This document shows positions 33,879-43,888 of a stretch of 64,000 nt of DNA, in pieces; positions within the stretch are counted from its first letter, which is position 1, and each line of letters starts with the position of its first letter. This DNA comes from Brumimicrobium ulvae (GTDB lineage Bacteria; Bacteroidota; Bacteroidia; Flavobacteriales_D; Crocinitomicaceae), in contig NZ_CANNGT010000008.1 of NCBI RefSeq assembly GCF_947504225.1, positions 104,553 through 168,552 on the forward strand, written 5' to 3'. The notes beneath the pieces are model-generated. The model was given only the letters and a program-made list of their open reading frames with translations. It made no database searches and was not told where the DNA came from. The position numbers and the translations under genes are program-made.

Positions 33879-36842
33879 TTATTCAGTAGCAACTTCATCT
33901 TCTTTTTTCATCAAGAAATCCTTAAAGAAAAATCCTCCTATTATAATGAACAATAGAATCGATCCTGCTAATGCAATATTGTTTGCTGTTTTAAATTTAG
34001 GCACTTCAAATCGCATTTCTAAAGTGTAATTCCCTGCAGGAAGTTCAATTCCTCTGAGCAAGTAGTTGACCCTTTCAATATCAACCAATTCCCCATCTAT
34101 GTAGGCATTCCATCCCTTTGGATAATAAACCTCTGAGAACACTGCAAATTGTTGCTCTTCAACGTTTACCTGATAACTCAATGCATTAGGCGCATAAGAA
34201 GTCATTTCAATGCTTCCTTCTCCACTATAGGTTAACGAAGACAAGTTCTTTGCTACCGCTTCTCCTACTATAACTTCATTTTTAGGGTCAAAATTATGAA
34301 TCGATTGTACACTTACAAGAGTAGTAAAACTCCCCAATGTGTCTTTTGCTAATTCAGCATTTGGTATCCAATTGGTTTGTCCGTTCACATCCTGCACAAA
34401 ACTTGAATTCATGCCTGACCTAATTACTGGCATCAAGTCTAAACTAATTGAATCACCTGCTAGCAACACAATTTGCTCTCTTCCAGTAATGGTATCTGTT
34501 TTCTTTTCTGAATTGTTGACCAACAACTGGTTTTGTGATTTATTTTCTATCAAAAACAAGTTTCCTAATGAAAGGATCTCCATATTCGGTGAAGCTTGAA
34601 CATTCACTTCTTTCACTAACCACGCATTTCCTAAAGCTCCGGGATTAGTTCTGGCTTCATTTCCTTGAATAAAATATTTCACATTCAACATATTGAAAAC
34701 GGCCATATTATTGTAATTAATATGGAAATCTTTAACATTCTGAATACGTCTTAACTTCGCTCCATGATATCCATTAATGGCTTTATGAAAGTAGGAAGCT
34801 CTCGAACTATTAAATCCAATAGCAGGTTCATAGACACGGTAATTTGTTGCTGCACCAAGTGTTTGAAGTTTTTTCAACCACAATTCATCTGGATTCACAC
34901 GTCCTCTTTCGTTTCCACTATTCACCTTAACATTATCCACCAACTTTTTCAATTCTGGATTATTTTTGGTTTCCAATTCAAGAATTTTCTTATCAGCTTG
35001 TGTTGCAGCAACAGGAAAGTAGTACTTTGCATTTTCAGCCCAATAATCATAGTTACGTCCATCAGATTTCTTGTTATTAAGGTAATTGATGTCGACAGAA
35101 ACCAAATCAATAAGAATAAAAACAAACAACCCTCCAAGAATATATTCCTTACGGACAGGCTTCATCAGGTACAACCAAACCAACAATATCCCGACAATTA
35201 AGAACAAAATTGAACGCAACATACTGGACTGATAAATTGATTTTCTAACATCCACAAGCGCATCAAACTGATCGTTTACTCGTTTCATTTGTTGATCAAC
35301 GATTTGTTGAACTTGTTGCGGATTATTAATGTCTATCCCGTTTTCCATTAATAGCTGTGGATCTTCGTTGGCCAATTGCGCCCTAACTTGATCTTCATAT
35401 CCATACACCACTTCACTTTCTTGTTGCGATAAATAACCGTCGCCTAATCCAGTAAATGTCAATAGAACAAGCAATCCTAAGGTTACTCCTGAGGCAATAT
35501 AAAATGGTTTGATGTTCTTTTTAATTTCCTCTCTTTGTTTAAACAAACGATTCAAGAAAAGGACAGCGACCAAAGGAACGGTAAGCTCCACGACAGCAAG
35601 TACAATGGTAACGGCTCTAAATTTATTGTAGAAAGGAACATGCTCAATAAAGAAATCTGTAAGTCCCATAAAGTTTTTTCCCCAAGAGAGCATTAAGGCT
35701 AAAATTGTTGCACCAAAAAGGGCCCATTTCATCGTACCTCGAAGATAAATCATTCCTAATATAGCAAGGAAAAACACAATGATTCCTAGATAAACAGGTC
35801 CAGAAACAAAAGGCTGATCTCCCCAATAAATATTGTTTTGAGCAACTAAAGTCGCCTTAGAGCGCATTTCCGGTGTTCTCAATAAATCAGAAAATTGGCT
35901 ATTTCCAAGCGCACTACTTGCTCCTCCATGAATATTTGGAGAAAGTAAAGTCATTGACTCTTTAATTCCATAACTCCATTGGGTAATATAATCTTTATCT
36001 AACCCTGAAGTTGCAATATTTTCAGTTGATGTTCCGTCTACTCCAATAGTAATGTCATTTCCTCCTCGTATGGTGTACTTTGAATAATCATTGGTTAAGG
36101 CTAAGTTTCCATAGTTCATTCCTAAAGCAAATAAATAGGCCACCAAAAGTCCTCCTGTCACTTTTAAGAATCGCATCAATTGCTTTTCTTTTATGTATCG
36201 AATAAATTCACCTATTCCGAGAAAAACAAGAACGATTCCCATATAATAGGTCACCTGAACATGATTGGCAATCAGTTCTAATGTCATAAACAAAGCTGAA
36301 AGCAGCAGTCCCCATTTCAATTGGTGACGATAGGCCATATAAAAGGCTCCTATTACAGGGGGTGCAAGTCCTATTGCAGCAGCTTTAGTGTTGTGTCCTG
36401 CTTGAAGAATAATGATATAATAAGAAGAGAAAGCAAATGCAAAAGCTCCTAAAATGGCTACTTTAGGATTGACTTTCATGCACAATAACATGATATAAAA
36501 CCCAAGTAAGTAGGCAAAGAACATTCCTGCTGGAGAGCTCATCCAAAGTTGGAAGCCTTTGTATACATTTCTCAACAGATTTCCATCATATTTTGTCGAA
36601 ATTTGGTAGGTAGGCATTCCTCCAAACATTGAGTTTGTCCATAAAGGTTCTTCCTCATTCACTTCTCTAAAGTGATTGATTTCATTAGACATTCCTATAA
36701 ACTGCTCAATATCGTGTTGTTTTAGGCTGTATCCAGAAAATTGGGGTTGGAAATAGATTAAAGTTGTAACGATAAATAATGCAATTGCTAAAAAATGAAT
36801 CCAATTCTTTTTGAACAGTTGTTTTATATTGATATTTCTCAT
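33879..36842 (-). CDS. YfhO-like large membrane protein (GT-C-type glycosyltransferase candidate)
   Basis: 987 aa. Long multi-helix membrane region (about 12 helices, including the conserved early loop WTNSMFGGMPTYQIS and the mid-region GVLLVALTF-like helices), then a large periplasmic part and a final helix. The opening HDIEQFIGMSNEINHFREV ... WTNSMFGG and the C-terminal PKGWNAYIDGELVDIERVNY are typical of Bacteroidota YfhO proteins, which belong to the GT-C glycosyltransferase superfamily; YfhO of Bacillus decorates lipoteichoic acid. Acceptor unknown here. Confidence 0.82.
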   Translation of the reverse strand: MRNINIKQLFKKNWIHFLAIALFIVTTLIYFQPQFSGYSLKQHDIEQFIGMSNEINHFREVNEEEPLWTNSMFGGMPTYQISTKYDGNLLRNVYKGFQLWMSSPAGMFFAYLLGFYIMLLCMKVNPKVAILGAFAFAFSSYYIIILQAGHNTKAAAIGLAPPVIGAFYMAYRHQLKWGLLLSALFMTLELIANHVQVTYYMGIVLVFLGIGEFIRYIKEKQLMRFLKVTGGLLVAYLFALGMNYGNLALTNDYSKYTIRGGNDITIGVDGTSTENIATSGLDKDYITQWSYGIKESMTLLSPNIHGGASSALGNSQFSDLLRTPEMRSKATLVAQNNIYWGDQPFVSGPVYLGIIVFFLAILGMIYLRGTMKWALFGATILALMLSWGKNFMGLTDFFIEHVPFYNKFRAVTIVLAVVELTVPLVAVLFLNRLFKQREEIKKNIKPFYIASGVTLGLLVLLTFTGLGDGYLSQQESEVVYGYEDQVRAQLANEDPQLLMENGIDINNPQQVQQIVDQQMKRVNDQFDALVDVRKSIYQSSMLRSILFLIVGILLVWLYLMKPVRKEYILGGLFVFILIDLVSVDINYLNNKKSDGRNYDYWAENAKYYFPVAATQADKKILELETKNNPELKKLVDNVKVNSGNERGRVNPDELWLKKLQTLGAATNYRVYEPAIGFNSSRASYFHKAINGYHGAKLRRIQNVKDFHINYNNMAVFNMLNVKYFIQGNEARTNPGALGNAWLVKEVNVQASPNMEILSLGNLFLIENKSQNQLLVNNSEKKTDTITGREQIVLLAGDSISLDLMPVIRSGMNSSFVQDVNGQTNWIPNAELAKDTLGSFTTLVSVQSIHNFDPKNEVIVGEAVAKNLSSLTYSGEGSIEMTSYAPNALSYQVNVEEQQFAVFSEVYYPKGWNAYIDGELVDIERVNYLLRGIELPAGNYTLEMRFEVPKFKTANNIALAGSILLFIIIGGFFFKDFLMKKEDEVATE

Positions 36843-36920
36843 TCTTTCGAGGTTTCTCCTTTGATTTGTAAATTGTAAATATAATTAAAGTAGTGAATTA
36901 TAAATGTAAGCAATGGAAAT

Positions 36921-37502
36921 TTACCCGTGAATGGTTTCTTTCTTTCCATATTTATCCATCAGCGTAGCTTCATATTGTAGGAAATCTTTCCATCTTTGAT
37001 CAACATCAATTGTAGTTGCATGCTTCTTGGCAAAATTGAGGAACATCACATAGTGACGCGCTTCACTTTCCATCAATTCTCGGTAAAAAACACGCAGCTC
37101 TGGATCAGATATATTCTCAGAAAGCAACCTGAATCGCTCACAACTACGGGCTTCAACCATGGCTCCAAACAGCATTTTCTCTACAAATTGTTGTTCCCTA
37201 CTCCCTCCTTTTATCAGGAATGCCAACAAATCATGAATGTATTCGTCTTTGCGTTCTCTTCCTAATTGGTACCCTCTTTTTAAGAGCTCATTATGGACCA
37301 TTTGAAAATGTTCGATCTCTTCCTTAACTAATTCAGCCATAGCCTCCACCACATCTGGATACTCGGGAAAGTTAACAATAACAGTAATTGCATTGGTTGC
37401 TGCTTTTTGTTCGCAATAGGCGTGATCCGTTAATATCTCTTCAATATTTTTCTCAACAATATCAACCCATCTTGGGTCCGTGGGCAACTTTAATCCTAAC
37501 AT
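36921..37502 (-). CDS. miaE: tRNA-(ms2io6A)-hydroxylase MiaE-like
   Basis: 193 aa, the family's length. A ferritin-like four-helix di-iron protein with ligand motifs DHAYCEQKAA, EEIEHFQMVH, EARSCERFRL and ESEARHYVMF (two ExxH pairs). MiaE hydroxylates ms2i6A37 of tRNAs reading U-starting codons, using oxygen. No other modification genes nearby. Confidence 0.92.
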   Translation of the reverse strand: MLGLKLPTDPRWVDIVEKNIEEILTDHAYCEQKAATNAITVIVNFPEYPDVVEAMAELVKEEIEHFQMVHNELLKRGYQLGRERKDEYIHDLLAFLIKGGSREQQFVEKMLFGAMVEARSCERFRLLSENISDPELRVFYRELMESEARHYVMFLNFAKKHATTIDVDQRWKDFLQYEATLMDKYGKKETIHG

Positions 37503-37519
37503 AAACTTATTATTTTCAA

Positions 37520-37527
37520 CAAAAATA
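37520..37527 (-). promoter_or_regulatory. -7 element (TATTTTTG) of miaE
   Basis: Minus-strand TAnnTTTG 17 bases before the ATG. Confidence 0.45.
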
Positions 37528-37684
37528 GATTTTGCCTATCAATTATCAAGTAGAATTGATGAAAATCATCGATTTAGAAAATTATCGTTTAACAATGTTT
37601 AAAGAAATCATTTTTTCTTCTTGACTTGAAGTAATTTTGATTAATTTTGATGTATTACTGCAAATCATAAAACGAAATTAAGTT

Positions 37685-39364
37685 ATGAAATACACACTAC
37701 TTCTTATATCTATCCTGATCTATTCAATCGGCTACGGTCAAACCTTATTATGGAGTGATGACTTTGAAGCTACGGCTACGAATTGGGATCTGACCCTACA
37801 AACAGGAAACAATGATATTAATGCAAACAACTGGGAAATTTCAGATGCTGAAGGTGGAGTAACACCTCCTGGATGTGGTGTGGCGAATAATGGGAACAAA
37901 ACACTACATGTTACTTGTCAAGGAGTCACGTGCCCGGGAACTGGGGCTATATATTTCGCTGGTGATGACGGAATGTTTGGACAACCTGCAGAAACCAATA
38001 TCCGTGCAGCACTTGTTGCGCCTGTTGTTACTACCGGAGAAACACAACTCGAATTGGTTTTTGATTGGATCGGTGTAGGTGAAGCAAATGCTGACTATGC
38101 TGAATTAGAATACAGTGTGGACGGAGGGACAAGTTGGACTTCTATTTGGTCACAAACTCCAGGAAACGTTTGTGGTACCGGACAAGGAGAATGGAAAGAA
38201 GAATCAGTACTACTTCCTGTTGGTGCTGAAAATCAAGCTGACCTAAGATTTGCTTTTAATTGGAGAAACGACAACAATGCCACAGGAACTGACCCTTCAT
38301 TTGCAGTAAATGATTTAAGGTTATATTCGAATGCTGTTGCGGGAACAACCACGGCAGACTTTACTACCCCAAGTTTTAACATTTGTGTAAATGATTGCAT
38401 TAATTTTAATGACGCCTCTGTAGGGACAAATATTTCTGCATGGAATTGGACTTTTAATGGGGCCACTACTCCAACTTCTACAGACCAAAATCCAACCAAC
38501 ATTTGTTATCCTACTGCTGGAACCTATGATGTTACTCTTTCTATCACTGATGATAACGGAACAGACAATGTAACCTACCAAATTATGGTGAGCACATGCA
38601 CAGGTGGTCCAACGGCTGCGTTTGCAGTTGATACTATGGTGGTTTGTAAAGGTGATTGTATTTCATTTACTGATTTATCCACTGGAGATCCCACCTCATG
38701 GTCTTGGTCTTTCCAAGGTGCAGAGCCTTCAACATCAACTGCACAAAACCCTACAAACATTTGCTTCGATAGTGTAGGTGTATTTGACGTTACCTTAACG
38801 GTGACCAATGGTTCTGGTACCGACCAAATTATTAACTCAGTTACTGTAATGGATTTGCCAGAAATCAATGGATATGGTGACACATTAATTGATATTGGTG
38901 GTGCCGCAGTTTTACTTGCCGAACCAATTGATCCTGGAATATTGTTCTGGGACCCTGAAGAGACGGTTGATTGTCCAACTTGTCTTGAAGTTACTGCTAC
39001 CCCTTTAATTACGACAACATACTACCCTTCTTTAATTGGGGCCAATGGATGTATTGGTAGAGATACTGTGCTTGTCATGGTAAATTTTGAAGAAATTGTT
39101 GAAGTTCCTAGTGCATTCTCTCCCAATGGTGATGGATCGAATGATTTCGTACATGTTTTAGGAATAGGAATTACAAGTATCGATTTTAAAATATTCAACC
39201 GATATGGTCAACTTGTTTTCTCATCAACTGATATTGAAGAAGGTTGGGATGGAACAATGAACGGAGAAGAATTGAATCAAGGTGTATTCGTTTACACCTT
39301 AGAATATAGTCTAATCGACGGGACAAACGGAACAAAATCGGGGAACATAACACTAGTAAAATAA
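37685..39364 (+). CDS. PKD-domain surface protein with type B T9SS sorting domain
   Basis: 559 aa. Signal peptide (MKYTLLLISILIYSIGYGQ); a ~200-residue MAM-like/jelly-roll domain (WSDDFEATATNWDL ... ADLRFAFNWRNDN); two PKD domains (FTTPSFNICVND ... YDVTLSITDDNG and FAVDTMVVCKGDC ... FDVTLTVTNGSG); and the gliding-motility-associated C-terminal domain (VPSAFSPNGDGSNDFVHVLG ... FNRYGQLVFSSTD ... GVFVYTLEY), i.e. type B CTD. It is exported by T9SS and stays on or near the cell surface. Its partner PorP/SprF gene starts one base after the stop. Confidence 0.92.
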   Translation: MKYTLLLISILIYSIGYGQTLLWSDDFEATATNWDLTLQTGNNDINANNWEISDAEGGVTPPGCGVANNGNKTLHVTCQGVTCPGTGAIYFAGDDGMFGQPAETNIRAALVAPVVTTGETQLELVFDWIGVGEANADYAELEYSVDGGTSWTSIWSQTPGNVCGTGQGEWKEESVLLPVGAENQADLRFAFNWRNDNNATGTDPSFAVNDLRLYSNAVAGTTTADFTTPSFNICVNDCINFNDASVGTNISAWNWTFNGATTPTSTDQNPTNICYPTAGTYDVTLSITDDNGTDNVTYQIMVSTCTGGPTAAFAVDTMVVCKGDCISFTDLSTGDPTSWSWSFQGAEPSTSTAQNPTNICFDSVGVFDVTLTVTNGSGTDQIINSVTVMDLPEINGYGDTLIDIGGAAVLLAEPIDPGILFWDPEETVDCPTCLEVTATPLITTTYYPSLIGANGCIGRDTVLVMVNFEEIVEVPSAFSPNGDGSNDFVHVLGIGITSIDFKIFNRYGQLVFSSTDIEEGWDGTMNGEELNQGVFVYTLEYSLIDGTNGTKSGNITLVK

Positions 39365-39365
39365 G

Positions 39366-40376
39366 ATGAAAATGAAACCAATACTATTATCAATCGCATT
39401 ATTCTTTTGCTTTGTTGCTTCAGCTCAACAAGGGAAAAACTTCAGCATGTTTTCATTGAATAATATGCAACATAATCCAGCTGCAGTGGGTACAAATGAC
39501 AATGACATTAAAGTCTTTGCTAATTTTAGGTATCAATACTTCACTGTATCTGACAAGCCTTTTCAAACCATCTCTGCATCTGGTGAAATTAAATTGTTTA
39601 ATTCTACTAGCACACGTAAAAAAGGGTATTTTGGAGTGGGTGCTTCTGTAATCAACGACATGAGCGGTGATGGAAGATATATGGTAAACAACATTGCTGT
39701 ACCTATTGCCTATCATATTTACATGAATGAACGTAATTCACTTTCTTTAGGTGTTTCCCCGGGAATGTATCAACGTACTTTAGGAAGTGGTAACTTAACA
39801 TGGGAAAGCCAATGGAATGGTTATGAATTTGACCAAACTATTGCGCCTGGTGTAGCCAATTCTTCTGCAGCTAATTTTGATTTAGGCGCTGGACTTTTTT
39901 ACAAGTTTCAATCTACAAATACAAACAAGATTTATTTTAGTGTATCCGCAAATCATATTTTACAACCAGAAATCAGTTTCAATATGCAAGACAAAATGTA
40001 TATGCGTTATACAGGTCAATTTGGTATGAGACACAAATTTGAATTGAGTACTTTTGGAATATCACCACAGATTTTGGCCATGTTCCAAGGACCTAATCAA
40101 AATATTCTTTTTGGTTCTAATTTCGACTTCTACCTGCAAGAACCTTCTCTTCGGACTCTATTTTATACACCAACGATTTTTTCTTTTGGAGTTTACCACA
40201 GGTTAAGAGATGCCATAGTGGTTAATTTTCAATTCTCCTTTAAAGGGATGACTGTTGCTGCTTCATACGATTCAAATATTAACTCTATGCTACCTGCATC
40301 GAAAAGCATTGGTGGTTTTGAAGTAGCGTTTGTTTATGACCTTATGTTAAACAAAAAAGGAAGATTTATTTACTAA
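39366..40376 (+). CDS. PorP/SprF family type IX secretion outer-membrane protein
   Basis: 336 aa. Signal peptide (MKMKPILLSIALFFCFVASAQQ), then the PorP/SprF pattern: FSMFSLNNMQHNPAAVGTND, YFGVGASVINDMSGDG, LSLGVSPGMYQ and a closing KKGRFIY. These beta-barrel proteins bind type B cargo and hold it at the T9SS or on the surface. Encoded directly behind a type B cargo gene, as in sprB-sprF. Confidence 0.92.
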   Translation: MKMKPILLSIALFFCFVASAQQGKNFSMFSLNNMQHNPAAVGTNDNDIKVFANFRYQYFTVSDKPFQTISASGEIKLFNSTSTRKKGYFGVGASVINDMSGDGRYMVNNIAVPIAYHIYMNERNSLSLGVSPGMYQRTLGSGNLTWESQWNGYEFDQTIAPGVANSSAANFDLGAGLFYKFQSTNTNKIYFSVSANHILQPEISFNMQDKMYMRYTGQFGMRHKFELSTFGISPQILAMFQGPNQNILFGSNFDFYLQEPSLRTLFYTPTIFSFGVYHRLRDAIVVNFQFSFKGMTVAASYDSNINSMLPASKSIGGFEVAFVYDLMLNKKGRFIY

Positions 40377-40380
40377 GCCA

Positions 40381-40986
40381 TTGAATTATCTAGGCCACTT
40401 GTTCTTTTCTAAAGACGAACCTTCGCTTATGTTAGCGAACTTATTCGGTGATTTCGTTAAAGGAAAGAACTATACTTATTTACCAGAGGACGTTCAAAAA
40501 GGGGTTTTATTACACCGTCAGATTGATGATTATGTAGATCACCACCCAAAGGTTACAGAATTAAGGCTGATGCTCTATAAAGATCTTCCTAAGATTGCAG
40601 GTATAGCCATAGACCTATACTTTGATCATCTGTTGGCCAAGCAATGGAAATTTTATCATAATAAAAACCTGTTTGATTATATTGACTCTTTTTTAAGCTA
40701 TGCTTTAGATCCAAATCACCTCACCTACAAAGAAAATGGGTTTGCTTATCCTCAATCTTTTATTCATCTATTGCAAATTATCAAAGAAAAAAACATCATA
40801 AAAAGATATGTTGAAATAGAAGGATTAGCGTTCGCTTCAACTGGTCTTTCAAAAAGATTATCCTTCCCCAATAATTTATTCGAAGCTGTAGCTGTTTTTC
40901 ATCAACATGAAAAAGAAATTAGTGCAACTTTTGATGACTACATGACAGATGCAATAAAAAAATTTAAAATTAATGCTCCTGCTTAA
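40381..40986 (+). CDS. acyl carrier protein phosphodiesterase (AcpH-like)
   Basis: 201 aa from a TTG start 4 bases after PorP/SprF. NYLGHLFFSKDEPSLMLANLFGDFVKG and GVLLHRQIDDYVDHHP match the AcpH family, which removes 4'-phosphopantetheine from ACP using a metal-dependent HD-like site (HRQIDDYVDHHP). Because of spacing it may be co-transcribed with the T9SS pair, without an evident functional connection. Confidence 0.85.
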   Translation: MNYLGHLFFSKDEPSLMLANLFGDFVKGKNYTYLPEDVQKGVLLHRQIDDYVDHHPKVTELRLMLYKDLPKIAGIAIDLYFDHLLAKQWKFYHNKNLFDYIDSFLSYALDPNHLTYKENGFAYPQSFIHLLQIIKEKNIIKRYVEIEGLAFASTGLSKRLSFPNNLFEAVAVFHQHEKEISATFDDYMTDAIKKFKINAPA

Positions 40987-41070
40987 TAAGCTGTGCCCTA
41001 TTCCTACAATTAGAAAATAGAATCGGTTTATATTATTTTTTTTACTATATTTAAAAAACAAATTATTACT

Positions 41071-42537
41071 TTGACCAACAAATTCAAACTTCTTTTGCCA
41101 ACTGTGATGCTTTCATGCATCCTGCTGTGCTGTACCTTCGCTTGTCAGAATTCAACTGGCAAAGAGAAAGACAAAGGAGTAGTTGGTAAAGTAATGGTCA
41201 AAGAACAAGATGATTTAGGAGAAATTCTAAAAAACAACAAACTGACAGTTCTTGCAGAAAACAGTGCAACAAGCTACTTTATTTATCGAGGTCAGAAAAT
41301 GGGTTTGGAATATGAAATTCTAAATCAATTTGCCAAAGAAATTGGTGTTAAGTTAGAAATCAAAGTGGTCAAGGATCTTGACAGCATGATCACTAAGCTA
41401 AACAATGGAGAAGGAGACATCATAGCTTGTAATTTCACAGTAACCAAAGACAGAAGAAGTCATGTGGATTTTTCTCAACCCATCATGAGGACCTCTCAAG
41501 TCTTGGTGCAAAGAAAACCATCAGACTGGAAATCAAGGAGAAAAAAAGATTGGGAAAAAGAATTAATTCGTGACCCTGCTCAACTCTCACGAAAGACTAT
41601 TCATGTATGGAAAAATTCAAGCTATTACGATCGCTTAATCAATCTTCAAAATGAATTAGGAGATACGATTGTACTTATGCCACTTGATGGAAATGTTATT
41701 CCTGAAGATGCCATTGAGATGGTCGACAAAGGTTTCATTGATTATACAGTGGTAGATGAAAATGTAGCGTTGATGAATAAACGCTACTATGAAAATATTG
41801 ACACTGAATTGGAAATTAGTGTAAAGCAAAAAATTGCTTTTGGTGTCAGAAAACAAAGTCCACTGTTGAGAAAAAGACTTGATGCATGGCTAGATGATTT
41901 CATGAAAACCTCTACGTTTAATTACATTAAACACAAATACCTCAATATTTCGATGTATTCGACAAGAGCCAAAAGTGAATACTCTTCAATTAAAGGTTCT
42001 AAGATTTCGCCCTATGACGATATTGTAAAAAGTGTGGCAGGAAAGTATGGTTGGGACTGGAGGTTAATCTCTGCCCTTATTTATCAAGAATCAAAATTTC
42101 AGTTAAACCAAGAATCTTGGGCAGGAGCTTATGGCTTGATGCAATTTATGCCTACTGTAGGTCCAACTTATGGTGTTTATCCTGACTCCCCTCCTGCTGT
42201 TCAAATTGATGGAGGAATTAGAAAAATCGTCAGGAATTTTAGAGACTGGAAATCTATACCTGATTCTATACAACGTATTAAATTCACTTTTGCGACATAT
42301 AACGCAGGACTTGGTCATGTGCTTGATGCTCAAAGATTGGCTAAGAAATATGGAAAAGATCCTTTGGTTTGGGATGACAACGTAGAGGTTTTTATCAAGA
42401 AACTATCTGAACCTAAATACTACCATGACCCTGTGGCCTATTATGGCTACATGAGAGGTTCTGAAACCTACAATTACGTCCGTTCAATATTTATTCGATA
42501 TACTGAATATAAAACCGCCTTCCCTGAAGAGATTTAA
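41071..42537 (+). CDS. MltF-like membrane-bound lytic transglycosylase
   Basis: 488 aa lipoprotein from a TTG start (n-region MTNKFK; lipobox Cys about residue 25). Residues ~55-290 are a solute-binding (SBP_bac_3) domain (LTVLAENSATSYFIYRGQKM, DFSQPIMRTSQVLV); ~310-470 an SLT transglycosylase domain with catalytic Glu340 in IYQESKFQ, followed by GAYGLMQFMPT and TYNAGLGHV. It cleaves glycan strands to 1,6-anhydro ends; the SBP-like domain is regulatory in MltF. The TTG sits where a TACTTTG box also lies, so the exact start is uncertain. Confidence 0.9.
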   Translation: MTNKFKLLLPTVMLSCILLCCTFACQNSTGKEKDKGVVGKVMVKEQDDLGEILKNNKLTVLAENSATSYFIYRGQKMGLEYEILNQFAKEIGVKLEIKVVKDLDSMITKLNNGEGDIIACNFTVTKDRRSHVDFSQPIMRTSQVLVQRKPSDWKSRRKKDWEKELIRDPAQLSRKTIHVWKNSSYYDRLINLQNELGDTIVLMPLDGNVIPEDAIEMVDKGFIDYTVVDENVALMNKRYYENIDTELEISVKQKIAFGVRKQSPLLRKRLDAWLDDFMKTSTFNYIKHKYLNISMYSTRAKSEYSSIKGSKISPYDDIVKSVAGKYGWDWRLISALIYQESKFQLNQESWAGAYGLMQFMPTVGPTYGVYPDSPPAVQIDGGIRKIVRNFRDWKSIPDSIQRIKFTFATYNAGLGHVLDAQRLAKKYGKDPLVWDDNVEVFIKKLSEPKYYHDPVAYYGYMRGSETYNYVRSIFIRYTEYKTAFPEEI

Positions 42538-42682
42538 CCGATTGACCCAATCTTTCTTTTCATGTTCCCTACTGTAAAACAGGGATTACATCACGTACTT
42601 AGCCATTATGCTTCGACTATGCGTTAGTGTTTTAAAAGGACCAAAATCAAGGAGTCAGGTAAGGTTTTATTAATCATACAAA

Positions 42683-42715
42683 TAAAAAAACGGGCACCCT
42701 CAAGGAAGGCACCCG
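42683..42715 (-). terminator. intrinsic terminator of the DUF2911 gene
   Basis: On the minus strand CGGGTGCCTT pairs with GAGGGTGCCCG (with G-U pairs), followed by seven T. Confidence 0.8.
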
Positions 42716-42736
42716 CTCAATATTATAATAGAAGAA

Positions 42737-43582
42737 TTACTTGCTCAATTCTTTAATCAATGCTTCGTTCATTCTAACATAGTCATTGTTCCCAGCCTTT
42801 TTAGACTTCTCCAGAGACAACTTAGCAGCATCAATTGCTTCTTTGTTCTTCCCTAACGCTTTAAGAATATTCGCTTTCTTATAGATGTAATAAAATGGAG
42901 CATCACCGTTCATTTCAATGGCTTTATTTACATAAATTAATGCATCATCCAACTCGATGTTTTCACTTACATAATAACTTGCTGCATCGTAAAACTCGCG
43001 CTCTGTTGGCTTTCCCTTCATCCCTTTCTTAATGGAAGCGATAGTCAATTCTTTAGTAGGTAATTTCACCTTAATCGGTAAAACTGTATGTTCCCACTCA
43101 ACCACCAAATCAAAATGATTGATGTTTAAATTAGCAAAAGAAATAGTAAATGTTTCAACGGATTTTTCATTCTTTTGAACAGGAACCTTAACTTCAGCTA
43201 CAGCTTTTGAATCCTCCCATTTCCTAGGAAGTCCCCAGTTACTTGTTTCATTGTACAATGTAATCTTCCATTCACCTTCTCCTGGTACAGCATACATTGA
43301 ATACTTCCCTGGTTTTACATCAACACCACCAAAGTTAATGGCTGTATTAAAAGATAGGGTAGAATTTTTATTCGCCCCAAAGCGCCAAGCTTCTCCATAA
43401 GGAAGAATCTCTTTGTGTAGGTCTCTTCCTCTTAACGAAGGTCGAGCGTACTCAACCTCAAATTCTGTTAATCCAACAGTTTGTTCAATCTCTGCTGCAG
43501 GACTTAATTGCGGGGTCTTAACTTGTGCTGTAGTTGCTAAACCAATCATTAAGCCACTCAATAAAAACAATGTCTTTTTCAT
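42737..43582 (-). CDS. DUF2911 secreted protein with C-terminal TPR
   Basis: 281 aa from the ATG at 43582, which begins a signal peptide (MKKTLFLLSGLMIGLATTAQ); an upstream ATG at 43603 falls in the promoter. DUF2911 core: VEYARPSLRGRDLHKEILPY, WRFGANKNSTLSFN, GVDVKPGKYSMYAVPG, EWKITLYNETSNWG. The last ~80 residues are TPR-like (YYIYKKANILKALGKNKEAI). Function of DUF2911 is unknown; it is common in Bacteroidota. Confidence 0.88.
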   Translation of the reverse strand: MKKTLFLLSGLMIGLATTAQVKTPQLSPAAEIEQTVGLTEFEVEYARPSLRGRDLHKEILPYGEAWRFGANKNSTLSFNTAINFGGVDVKPGKYSMYAVPGEGEWKITLYNETSNWGLPRKWEDSKAVAEVKVPVQKNEKSVETFTISFANLNINHFDLVVEWEHTVLPIKVKLPTKELTIASIKKGMKGKPTEREFYDAASYYVSENIELDDALIYVNKAIEMNGDAPFYYIYKKANILKALGKNKEAIDAAKLSLEKSKKAGNNDYVRMNEALIKELSK

Positions 43583-43600
43583 ATAATTTATATTTTTACA

Positions 43601-43608
43601 CAAATATA
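43601..43608 (-). promoter_or_regulatory. -7 element (TATATTTG) of the DUF2911 gene
   Basis: Minus-strand TAnnTTTG 18 bases upstream of the chosen ATG; it overlaps the alternative ATG at 43603, which argues against that start. Confidence 0.55.
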
Positions 43609-43888
43609 GAGATTCATATGCAACTAAGCGAAACTTGAACCTCTATTCCCAATATAAGCTGAATACATTAATCTGTACAAGTCTATATTGCCCTGATAAG
43701 ATGAAGCTTATACATAATTTCAAAAGCTGTAAAAAGTGTTAAATCTAATCTTGACATTTGTTAACCCCCTAAAACTCCATATATTTAAAAGAAGCTGTTC
43801 AAATCATCAAAAGTGGTGATCAATAGCTATGTAAAATACTATACCTTATTTTTAGCATAAAGTATTTATCAAACCAGAAACAAACACT

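Noticed and set aside
42545..42640. Hairpin CCCTACTGT/ACAGGG after the transglycosylase gene as a terminator
   Set aside because: The stem is short and imperfect and is not followed by a T tract.
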